Origin: Fagopyrum homotropicum
Taxonomy: Eukaryota; Streptophyta; Magnoliopsida; Caryophyllales; Polygonaceae
Assembly: GCA_033239125.1 (NCBI GenBank)
Contig: BSWB01000003.1
Location: 29,279,001-29,343,000, forward strand
DNA: 64,000 nt
Direction of reading: 5' to 3'
The position numbers and the translations under genes are program-made. Shown here one piece after another: positions 9,833 through 19,392 of the stretch (positions are counted from its first letter, which is position 1; every line of letters starts with the position of its first letter). The notes under the pieces are model-generated. The model worked only from the letters and a program-made list of their open reading frames with translations, did no database searches and was not told the origin of the DNA.

Positions 9833-10479
9833 AATCACGGTCTGTTCTTGAGCTTCCACGGCCGTGAAACTCAAGAACTACCCGTAATTTTGTGTTCGTT
9901 TACGAACTTGCTTTTACTTTAATCCAAAGTTAAAGATTTGCTTTAACTTAGTCGTGGCATACCCTTTTCTAGGTGGTAGTGAAGCCTCAACAACCTCTAC
10001 CTCGATTGTGAGTGTCACAACCTCAATCGGTTTAGTTAGTCTTGATCCTTGGATTACAAGTTTGGGTGTTTGACGTTAATTCTTACCTTTAGAACCTTTC
10101 TATAATGAAGCCTCAACAACCTTTATAGAGAGTGTCTTGTAGGTGAGTCATATAAGGTTTTTGGAACTTCACCGTACGATTACCTTACATTCGCATACCT
10201 TTGCATATCTCAACTCTGTCCTTATATCTTTAGTATATCTTGAGTCGATTGCCACAGCTGGATTCCTGGATCTTTCGGATTGTTGTTTTCTCAATAATTC
10301 ACAAAGCTCTTATATTTACTCGCTTGATAATCTATAACTGAATTTGTTCCCCCCAAATCCCTGTGTTCGATACTCTGGAATTCTTGCTCAACTATATTGA
10401 TCCGTACACTGCGGGTTCGCTTGCTTGATTTCTAGTTTTATAATTAAAGTTTATTTGCACGCACGCTAAGTGGCGAACA

Positions 10480-13400
10480 GTAAGTCCACGGACTTACTTA
10501 GCTGGCTTCTTGTATGAGTGTGATGTGTATGAGTGGTGTTTGTTAGTTAAGATAAATAACGAAACCGGAATAGGCCGACTTTAGTATATTGTGTAATTAA
10601 CCCAAGTGTATGATAACGGGTCGTGACATCATCTGCCTAGCTCTTGCGAGAGTCTAGGAGGTTCCGTGCGACCAGCCCAGTCTGGTAGACAGTCAAATGC
10701 ATTAGTACCATTCCGCGTTGGTAACAGGGGACAGGGGCGAGGTTTGGGAATCCTTCGTGTCACAAAATAAGTATCATTAGTAATAACATATCACCTAATT
10801 AAAGATAATAAAAGGATTGGGTGTTGCATGTTGATTGTGTATATTGTGTGTTTGTGCTTTTACCTTTATACTTATGCATAGAATGTTAGCTAACAGTTTT
10901 ATACCACTTGTAGATGCCTTGCAGGTTAAGATTGTAACACCCCGAATCCGCGGAATATCGAGATGCTATGGGCAAGACCTCACAATGGGTCCCGACCCTT
11001 AGTTTGACAACAATTTCACCGGACCTTTCCAACATGGCACAAATAAAGGCAAAAACATAAATAAATTTTAATGCAAATGATGAGAAACCCGAAAGAATGC
11101 AACAACAAACTTCAGCCGAGGTACAACTCAAACCAAACGCCAAACAAGCGGTACACGAAACGTAAAATCGGAAGACAAAACACAAAACAACACCAACTCA
11201 AAACCCTTCCTAAAATGTACGGGCCCCGGCTGCCCACCCTTCCGGATCTCTCGGCCGCAATCCTAACCTGCAAGGCAAACTACAACATTCGGTATAAAAT
11301 CGTTAGCTCATATTCTAGGCATTAGAACTAATGGGAAAGGCACAAACACACGTAAATCAACATAGCACACAACATACTCAAAAGCACATCAATCCGGTAT
11401 ATTATCTTGTTATTATTAAGTCGTATCCCGTTCTAATTCAACTTAGGTTTGTGACACGAGACCACCGTGGTCCCGCCACGGTCCCTATTTCCGGCATGGA
11501 ACGGTACGGATGCCTCCGACCGTCAAACCAGCACGGCTAGTCGCCGAGAACCTCCTAGACTCTCGCAAGAGGTAGGCAGAAGATGTCACCGCCCGTTATC
11601 ATACACTTGGGCCAAGAATAATATAAAGGTCGGTGATCCTATTTCCGGTTCCGATGTTATAACATAAACAGTAAACATACACCACCCAACACACATCAAT
11701 ACTAATACAAAGAATACAAGCTAAGTAAGTCCGGAGACTTACCTCGTCACCACTCTCAACTCACAACACTCTCTCTTCCTTAGGGAGGAAGCCCATAACC
11801 TGCTTACAAGAAGATAATTATATCAATAACGACCCACTCACGATAGAAGTTTTAAACTTCTATACAAAATGATCTACGCAAGACCATTTGACTCACAATT
11901 CTAGGACCGCATCCTAGAATCCCTCATGCTCACATCACACTCAATAGAAGCTAGAAGTCCTTAGACTTCTAGACCCGAAGATCTCTCAAAACATAACTCA
12001 CAACACATACTAGGATAAACATGCCTAGTCTCAACAATCTCAGCGGTATCAACGCTATGTATCCTAACCCATAATCTCAACATCCATAAATCCACAACCT
12101 CAAGCCTCAAATACTCACAAGATCAACCAAATAACTTAAAATCTTATAACAACCTCACAAGATAACCAATACCTCAAGCTTAGAATCGAAATCAAACAAT
12201 ATCAAATCCTCGAAACTCACCTAAGGTTCCAAGCCACTACTTGGTATTAATTCTAAGTTATGCTAGATCCAACCTAGCATGATACTAATACTAAACATAA
12301 CTAAATCGAGAAAGAGAATACTCACACGACGGCAAGACGGAGGTCGAATTTGGACTCATTAAGCCTTTATCGGGGCGCTTCCGGACCTAAAATCAAAGCT
12401 ACACAAAATTAGCTTAAACGCTAATTTTGGAAGGGGAATTAACGCATAAAAAAAACTAAGGAAGCCTCACTTTCAAAACAAGGGTAAAACTCGCAAAGCA
12501 TTTTCCGGGGTGATCACAACAATTTATAAATACGGGTCAAAACCAAAACAACTTTCCGGGCAACTAAGAAAATCTCGAAACTTGGCCATTTCCCAAAATA
12601 AACTTTGGGTCATAAATCCAAAATAAATCCAACAAAGGGAATAATTGATAATATATATATAAATATGAACTAAACTCGTATTTAAACTCCAAGGTTAATA
12701 CCCATAAAACCTTTTCTCGGCAAAATATACAATTTTCACATATGGGTCATATTCAGTAACTAATTCCTTGGGCCATATTGCATAAATAAATCTGCAGGGA
12801 TATATATTCACATTTCTAAAACTTGGGTCAAATATGCAAATTAGGAATATGGGTTACATTCGCAATTATACCAAATAAGGGGGTCCCGATTGAAAATGCC
12901 CTCTTTTAACCGATGAAGAAAGCACGATGGAGGAGAAAACAGCAGCGCCGGCGGCTCCGCTTGGCTCCGGTAGGGCTTGTGCCGGCAGGGGCGGCTTCAC
13001 CGGCTTCGTTCAGGGCGGCAAGGCGTGGCGGCGGTGGCTCCAGGCCGTCGGGTTCATTTCGACACGGAAGAGCATGTGAGGCGAGGGAAAACGGAAGGGG
13101 GCTGCATATCCAGTTCCGATTTCAGGCAAGGCGAGGCTCCAAGTCTCCGGTGGTGGCAAGCGGCGGAGCTCCTGGTTGCAATAGAAGAGATGGGGAGAAC
13201 AGGCTGTCTCCATTGTTCTCTGTTCGGATAGGAGGCGCAAGGGGAAGGGCTGGAAGCGAAGCGTTGGTGGTGGTTTCGGGGTAATTCGAACCCGACAGAT
13301 AGACCAAGGCAAGGAGGAGGGCGGCTTGTAGATGGGAGTGCTGGTGAGAGTGGTGAGGTGAAGAGATGGATAAAAGGAGACAGGGCCATGAGTAGGTTGA

Positions 13401-14083
13401 GGGGTCACTGAAGAGGTCTAGAAAGCTGCAGGGGTAGGCTGGCAAGTAGGGAGGAAGCCGAACGGGCGCTTCATCAAGAAGTCGGGGAAGGGAAAGGTCA
13501 AGAAAAGAAAAAAAATTATGGGGAAGGAAGAAAATAGGAATAAACTAAATAAATAAATAAAGTAAAACGAAAGTATAATAAACTCGATCAAAACGAACCG
13601 GAACGGGACTCTTAATTGGAAATATTTTCCGGAAAAATAAAATACGGAATATATGTATAAATATACAAATATATAAACTCATAAAATTTAATTTACAACG
13701 TGAAAATAGCCGAAATAAAAATATTTAAATTATTAAAATATCGATAAAAACCGGATAACATAAATATCGCAAACGCTCCAAAAATTGGAGCGTTACAAAG
13801 ACAGTTGTAGAGAGATCCGGAGGGAATGGTCAGCCGGGTCCACGTACTTATTTAGTTGGGGACGGGAACGTCTTCTGTTCTTCATATATTTCGTTTTGGT
13901 ACATTTGCTTTGTATGGCTGATACATATTCTTCATGTATATATTGTTTAAAGTTTTCAAATGTTTTAAATACTTTTGTTCCTTGTTGTAAGATCCTAGTG
14001 AAATTGTTGTCAAACTAAGGTTGGGACCCATTGTGAGGTCCTAACCAGTAGCTCCCCGAGTTCTCAGAATTTGGGGTGTTACA
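10480..14083 (+). repeat. LARD A 5' LTR remnant, split by a solo LTR
   Basis: The segments 10480-10932 and 13803-14083 join into LTR sequence that matches 59481-60210. The end GGGTGTTACA at 14083 is followed by the primer site. The start of the LTR is beyond the window, past Athila-1. Confidence 0.88.
10933..13797 (-). repeat. Solo LTR of a related gypsy family (2.87 kb)
   Basis: The ends form TGTAACACCCC..GGAGCGTTACA. The flanks AAGAT (10928-10932) and AAGAC (13798-13802) are a 5-bp target duplication with one change. No internal domain is present, so it is a solo LTR from unequal recombination. It shares with LARD LTRs the splice-like sites and the hairpin at 11554-11576. The GC-rich stretch 12905-13500 has several overlapping open frames on both strands, but none resembles a known protein; similar CT/GC-rich leaders occur in every LTR of this group. 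Confidence 0.85.
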
Positions 14084-14086
14084 ATA

Positions 14087-14098
14087 TGGTATCAGAGC
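14087..14098 (+). other. Primer binding site, initiator tRNA-Met (LARD A)
   Basis: TGGTATCAGAGC lies 3 bases after the LTR end and is complementary to the 3' end of plant initiator tRNA-Met. Confidence 0.88.
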
Positions 14099-14361
14099 TC
14101 TAGGTTGGCAACAATGGCACTTGAAATCTTCTGAAAGACCTAATGTATAAAATAACTAGAACCCGAAAGGGGTCTAAATTTTCAAAACGGATTTATGTTT
14201 TTACACGCACGCATAGTCGGGTTGTTGGGTTAGTAGTACGTCGGACCACCATCGCTCTCCGTGGATCTCTACAACTTGGATCGATAGGACTTAGCTTATA
14301 GACTTTTTATGATGTTATTATTATATGTTATACACATGTGTTCGCTTAGCTTGTTAGTATC

Positions 14362-14400
14362 CTAAAGGATATTTTATATCCTTTAGTCGTGATATCACGA
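14362..14400 (+). other. Twin palindromes in the leader of LARD A
   Basis: An 11-bp stem CTAAAGGATAT / ATATCCTTTAG with a 3-base loop is followed without a gap by the perfect palindrome TCGTGATATCACGA. It lies about 270 bases after the primer site. It is identical in LARD C (37969-38007). In LARD D the first stem is kept apart from one loop change and the second palindrome has decayed. Confidence 0.85.
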
Positions 14401-15844
14401 AGCGATTATCGCCTCATGATAAATCAACTGCGGAATTGACGAATCTCCAACACGAGGCAATGGAATCGGACCTTGAATTGAGTATTATACTCGGGTAGGC
14501 CGCTTGGTGATCCTTTGAAAGCATCCAAAGAACAAGTGAGCAAGGAAGTAAAGTTGTGAAGATAATTTTTACCACAAGCAAAATCAGATGAGGAAGAAAT
14601 CCTTGAGTCAGTTCAATTAGAAGCAATAGAAGGTCGTACATGGAACTCGGGCATATGAGGCCGATAGACGGAATTAGAAGGACCATGCAAGCGACTATAA
14701 GAGTACGGAGTAGAGATAACAATATTGGAACGAGACAAGTAGAATTGAGTACAACCAAGATTGCGGAATCAAGGACATTATAATCGAGGCGGATGCCACA
14801 TAGACCATTATGGGCATGAGAAACCAGAAGAGACAAAGTGTCAATCCGGGTGTGAGAATCTAAGGTGCACGGAATGAAGACCTACAATTGAGTGTAAAAG
14901 CGAAAAGGCATACCCCACAAGCGTGCGGAGGTTTTGACCTCCTCAGAGATATAAGAAGATTGAAAGAAACAATGACGCCAATATCCAAAGAATGGAAGCC
15001 TGTAGCAGGGTCAACGGAGTTTCAGGAAGGCGATATTACCACCAATACCAGTGAAGAAATCTGTATGGGAGAACGGCCTTGCTAGACTTGAGAGTCAAGG
15101 GTAACCCGAATTATCACGGGACCTAAGCCATCAACACAGATGGTCCATGCAAAAAGAACTACAAGTGGATGATCATTACGACCATAAGAATTTCAAAGGC
15201 GCTTGCAAGCTATCGTGGAAACTTGAAACGACTATTTATGCCAGATGAATGACACAATCGGACTTGAGAAAGAGAGTTGTCCCAAGGGAAGCAGAAGAGT
15301 GAAAGATAAGACGAACTAAAGAAGGATAAAAGGATTAATCTAGTAGGTGATGTGCACCAAAAGTTTAATGTGAGTAGAGGTATGAAATTGAGATAAGTCA
15401 ATTATAGACTGACCGATTTCAACCAAGGACGTGCAAATATTGTTTGGTATTGACAAGTTATGTGCCGTTAAGAAGAGATATTTGTGACTGTGGGTCTATG
15501 GAGTTGCTTTACCGACGCCTTAGAGGATTTCCTCAAGTAGGCAACGACAACCTTCTTGGATGAATTAAAGGTATAAAGAGAAACATTTTAAGGGTTACTT
15601 CTTGGTTAGTTAAGAGCAAACTCCGTTCAAGTCAGGGAGTTTGGATCCGTGGTAGAAGAATTAAAAAAGTAAGCGGAAGAAGTTGTTTCTCAATCGTTGT
15701 TTTATTTTCTTAAGGCAAGTAAAAAAGGTACTTGGTACTTCATCCGTATAAGACTCATGGTGTAATTGGAAGAAAGAATTTTGGGGTCAATCATTTTATA
15801 CTTAACAGAAAAGGTCCCTAGGATTAAATAGTAACAACAGGATA

Positions 15845-15886
15845 ATCAGAGTAGCGCAGCGGAAGCGTGGTGGGTCCTAACCCACA
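15845..15886 (+). other. Initiator tRNA-Met relic (5' half) inside LARD A
   Basis: The stretch begins ATCAGAGTAGCGCAGCGG and continues through D arm and anticodon-arm sequence of plant initiator tRNA-Met. The anticodon region has lost bases (GGGTCCTAACCC), and similarity stops after CCCACA. It lacks the T arm and acceptor 3' half, so it is not a working tRNA gene. The same relic is at 39818-39860 and, in reverse, at 51977-52018. Confidence 0.8.
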
Positions 15887-17492
15887 AAGCAAGAAGCTCA
15901 AGGGTACTGATGGATGTCGTGTCGAGTTTAAGATGGTGATAGTTGGTAAAATGCATCCCAGTTGGAAGGAACGTGAGATAGGCTATGAGGATTGACTGAA
16001 AATGTTGTACGGCTTATTTGCCTGTAGAGGTAATAGAAGGAGACTGGTACCTTATTATGGATCCGAGTGAAGAGTGATGGCTTTGTTACATGTTGCAGAC
16101 AAGTAGTGTGGAATTCTATACTAATGGAATACTCTAGAGTGAGTTTTCAGGATGAATTAGTAAAGAATTAATGATGTAATAAAAGTATTGTGCATGGCCT
16201 GCACTAGAAAGCTCAAAGTGAGTAACTACCATCCTGAGTCGAAGATACATAAGAAAGAGAAGCGACAAGAGCATACTTGCAAACTAGTAACCGTGCTTAA
16301 AGAAAGCATAATCTCGGAGTAGATTTTATGTGTAACATTATGTCGGAACAGATCCTAGTTGCGTTTTGAGTTAGAGGGATATTACTAGTCCGATAAAGTG
16401 GAGGGTACAAGAGTTCAATGTTGACGGTGTGTTAGCATGTATCGAGTATTTATGATAAAATAATTGTGATATCAGACACTTTGTGTCTAATACCGTCATT
16501 CCGGACATATTCTATGTCACTTAAGGTCTTGGGTAATGCGTGGGAAGCCTGGGTTAGAGCTAACGATATATTAGAGATCTATAAATAATATAACAATGCC
16601 AAGTGAACAAAGAGGATGACCACTAGATTTGATTTTAGTTGTCTCGAGTGTTAGACTTGAAAAGGGTAAAGGTGACGATTCCTTACATGAGGAATAAGAT
16701 GACTGAGTAATATTAAAAGACAAGACCAAGTGGGTCGTGATACGAAGAGCATTGAGCACTTGGTAAGTGTTTGTGGATGTCCAAGACCTTGGACCTGATT
16801 GTGTAGTCAGAACCTTTTCAGAAGGCCGGAAGCAATTGGTCATAACGAAGGGAAGGAAGTTGAATAGATTATTTTCCGTAGGGTCATCAAAGGATCTAGA
16901 AGTAATTTGTGTAAGGAAAACCATTGGAAGTTTTAAAGCGGTTTAAAAGTGAGTGATGGACTAGTTTTCCTCACCCTATTGGAGAGTGTAGCTTCGGTTT
17001 TCCACGGAGACTAAGTTTGGGAACTGAGTTTGAGAATTTCAGTTGGAGAGATACCTACCAGACACGAGTTAGGTCATCAGATTAGAGGGTCAAACAATTG
17101 CGCAGGATAATACCAGTGAGATATCCAGTAACCACTCTAGAACGTGGTAACAGGCGCTTGTGATCTAAGTACCTAAAAAGATTTAAGATTTAGTGGTTTT
17201 ATGAGAAGCCGATAAGGCTACCTAAGATATTGGGGATAGTAAGAGACGTAACATTTCAAAGACTTATGTAGCGATAGTTGTAACCTCGGGAGTAACGAGT
17301 TAGGGCTTGACCTTGTATGTGTGATATTGTTTGACTACTTATTTATTTCATGATTGAGTGTTTAGTCAATGATGTTTTCTTTTAGTAACCTTGATGTGCG
17401 GGTTACTTAGACGTGGAAAGGACAAGACTTTTGTGTAGTGGGCAAACACACCCATTTGGTGCCTTAAAGGCCGATCAGGATTGTTTTACCCT

Positions 17493-17528
17493 AAGTTTCG
17501 GGACGAAACTTATTTTGAGGGGGATCTG
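17493..17528 (+). other. First polypurine tract region of LARD A
   Basis: The palindrome AAGTTTCGGGACGAAACTT (17493-17511) precedes TTGAGGGGGATC and an LTR-start-like TGATGTAACG. The true 3' LTR starts only at 18823, so this is an extra upstream tract. Confidence 0.75.
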
Positions 17529-17683
17529 ATGTAACGACCAGTTTTTTTTCTCTCGTTACGCTTTGATAGGGTTAGAGAAGTTTAGGAAATGAATAAAAAT
17601 TTAGTGAGACTAAGACATAACAATTTATATATGGAAGTCGTTTAATTAAGTACCTTGTTCTAAGTTTCGGGACGAAACTTATT
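17529..17683 (+). other. Orphan LTR-start-like segment between two polypurine tracts (LARD A)
   Basis: About 130 bp begin like an LTR (TGTAACGACC) but are not the LTR of this element. They end in a second AAGTTTCGGGACGAAACTT (17662-17680). LARD C and D have an equivalent but unrelated segment at 57242-57363 and 44020-44137. Confidence 0.65.
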
Positions 17684-18798
17684 GAGATAAAAGGGGAAGT
17701 AGGCTAATTATGTTTTAATGTAGATTAACTAGTCTCTTTTGTAAAAATGTAGATAAAGTAGGCCCCTAGTAATTTTATGATAAAGATTAATTCCCAAATA
17801 AATTGATACCCCTGCTGGAAATAAAAAATATGATGTGGCAATTTTTTAAATAAATATGGTTATTTAATGTGGTCCCCTACAAATAAGGATGTTGTTAGGA
17901 TAGCAAATATATTTTCCTTGTAAACGTGATCCCCTACATATATTTCTTTTGTATATCAATTTTTTAAATAAAAATATGATGTGGCAATTTTTTAAATAAA
18001 TATGGTTATTTAATGTGGTCCCCTACAAATAAGGATGTTGTTAGGATAACAAATATACTTTCCTTGTAAACGTGGTCCCCTACATAAATTTAACAACTAC
18101 ATAATATTAGCAGATACATAAATTATGTATCTCAGTAATGATGAAGGTGACGAACATAATTTATGTATCTGCTAATATTATGTAGTTGTTAAATTTATGT
18201 GTCAGTAATGACGAAGGTGACGAACATAATTTATGTATCTGCTAAATATTATGTAGTTGTTAAATTTATGTGGCGTTGATTTTTATGTGCTGAGTGTCAG
18301 TAATGATGAAGGTGACGAACATAATTTATGTATCTGCTAATATTATGTAGTTGTTAAATTTATGTGTCAGTAATGACGAAGGTGACGAACATAATTTATG
18401 TATCTGCTAATATTATGTAGTTGTTAAATTTATGTGGCGTTGATTTTTATGTATCTGCTTAAACTATATAACTATTAAAATATCTCTTAATTCACAACAA
18501 ACGGATATCTTCAAGTTTAGGCTACTAGCGCTTAACTTTTATTTTTTTAACTAGTTTAACCTGCTGTTGTATAATGACTTTTTTAATAATATTTTTTAAT
18601 ATAATGTGGCGTTGATTTTTAATTTTATTATCCTTTAACTTTTAGGCAGTTATTATGCTACATTACTAATTTGCCCTTAAATAGCTACCTTATTAAAGCT
18701 GATTTATAATTTCATTTTGATTTATTTTTTGGAAGAAAATTAGAAGGGCCTATTTTGTATCATGGATACAAAAAGGGCCCTTCTACACCAATTTTCTC
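17684..18798 (+). mobile_element. Non-autonomous MULE-like insertion (1.1 kb)
   Basis: It is flanked by a perfect 9-bp duplication AAACTTATT (17675-17683 and 18799-18807), the size typical of Mutator-like elements. The ends are weakly inverted (GAGATAAAAGGGG at left, CAATTTTCTC at right). It splits the second polypurine tract of LARD A. It has no coding capacity and is built from repeats: a 142-bp direct repeat (about 17825-18080), a 47-bp perfect inverted repeat, an alternating tandem array (18128-18460) and a terminal hairpin near 18738-18790. Confidence 0.7.
18082..18200 (+). repeat. 47-bp perfect inverted repeat with 25-bp spacer
   Basis: The arms 18082-18128 and 18154-18200 are exact reverse complements. 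The right arm is then repeated downstream in direct orientation with its spacer, giving a short-long-short-long tandem pattern to about 18460. Confidence 0.88.
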
Positions 18799-18925
18799 AA
18801 ACTTATTTTAAGGGTGTACTGATGTAATATCCAGAATTTTTATTCCGTTTATTTCCGAATTAATTCGGACTTCGAGCCGTTGACGGTTCCCATTCTATCT
18901 AGTATTTCTTTCATCACAAATTTTA

Positions 18926-19102
18926 TCATTTTATGTAGAATTTAATTCACATAAAATGATAGAATTATATCAAACCATAATTCTTATAATTATTTATCAT
19001 TTTATGCAGAATTTAAATAACATAAAATGATAGAATTATATCAAACCCTAATTCTTATAATTATTTATCATTTTATGTAGAATTTAATTCACATAAAATG
19101 AT
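18926..19102 (+). repeat. Triplicated hairpin in the U3 region of LARD A (71-bp period)
   Basis: Three copies of a stem TCATTTTATGT..ACATAAAATGA start at 18926, 18997 and 19068. LARD D LTRs have two copies (from about 43773 and 43844; 56817 and 56887). LARD C has two diverged copies (from about 29612 and 29663), and the solo LTR at 34591 has one (about 34699). Confidence 0.85.
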
Positions 19103-19392
19103 AGAATTATATCAAACCCTAATTCTTATAATTAATCCATAACGACGACTTTAGACGAGATCATGACAAGGCTGAGACGAGACTGTGACAAAGTTGTGAC
19201 GAGACCATGACGAGTTATGACGAGGCCATGAAAAATCCGTGACAAGGTCATGCATGGGCTTGACAAGGCCATGACGAGTTTTGACGAGTTTTGACAACCA
19301 TGCCCACCTTTGCTTTTTACAACTTCAGCTCACCTTGGTTCAGCCCAACTCTTATGTCAGCCTCGTCTTAGCCCATTTCTGTGCGTGCTCCC

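Larger units (their letters stand above)
1..10479 (+). mobile_element. Athila-1: Athila-type Ty3/gypsy LTR retrotransposon, 5' end outside window
   Basis: The order is Gag, aspartic protease, reverse transcriptase, RNase H, integrase, an ATHILA-type downstream ORF, a long non-coding 3' region and a 3' LTR. This is the known layout of the Athila clade. The 5' LTR and primer site lie left of the window. The right edge is clear because sequence resumes at 10480 with GTAAGTCCACGG, a stretch also found in the uninterrupted LARD LTR near 59480. GTAAG is therefore the expected 5-bp target duplication, and the element sits in the 5' LTR of LARD A. Frameshifts in pol, a lost integrase aspartate and stops in the downstream ORF make this copy non-functional. 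Confidence 0.92.
9101..10479 (+). repeat. 3' LTR of Athila-1 (about 1.38 kb)
   Basis: The start is set by alignment with the TGATAGCATG start of the Athila-2/3 LTRs; here the edge reads TTTAGCATG, so the terminal TG seems mutated and the boundary is uncertain by a few bases. The end GCGAACA matches the LTR ends of the other two. It holds a dense palindrome cluster (9376-9600), a TATA box and a 39-bp direct repeat (9657-9695 and 9794-9832). Confidence 0.8.
14099..17492 (+). other. LARD A internal domain, non-coding
   Basis: No reading frame here supports gag or pol. The sequence is alignable with 37705-41248 (LARD C) and, in reverse, with 51183-54270 (LARD D). Short Cys/His-containing readings near 14790-14890 could be relics of a gag zinc knuckle. 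It carries the twin palindromes and the tRNA relic listed separately. Confidence 0.75.

Noticed and set aside
12913..13445. Several overlapping open frames in GC-rich DNA
   Set aside because: They overlap on both strands, have low-complexity products and lie inside a solo LTR whose relatives have similar CT/GC-rich leaders.
15845..15886. Functional tRNA gene
   Set aside because: Only the 5' half is present, the anticodon loop is shortened and the T arm is missing.
18128..18460. CRISPR-like repeat-spacer array
   Set aside because: The spacers are themselves repeated and the context is a plant transposon; this is an ordinary tandem array.
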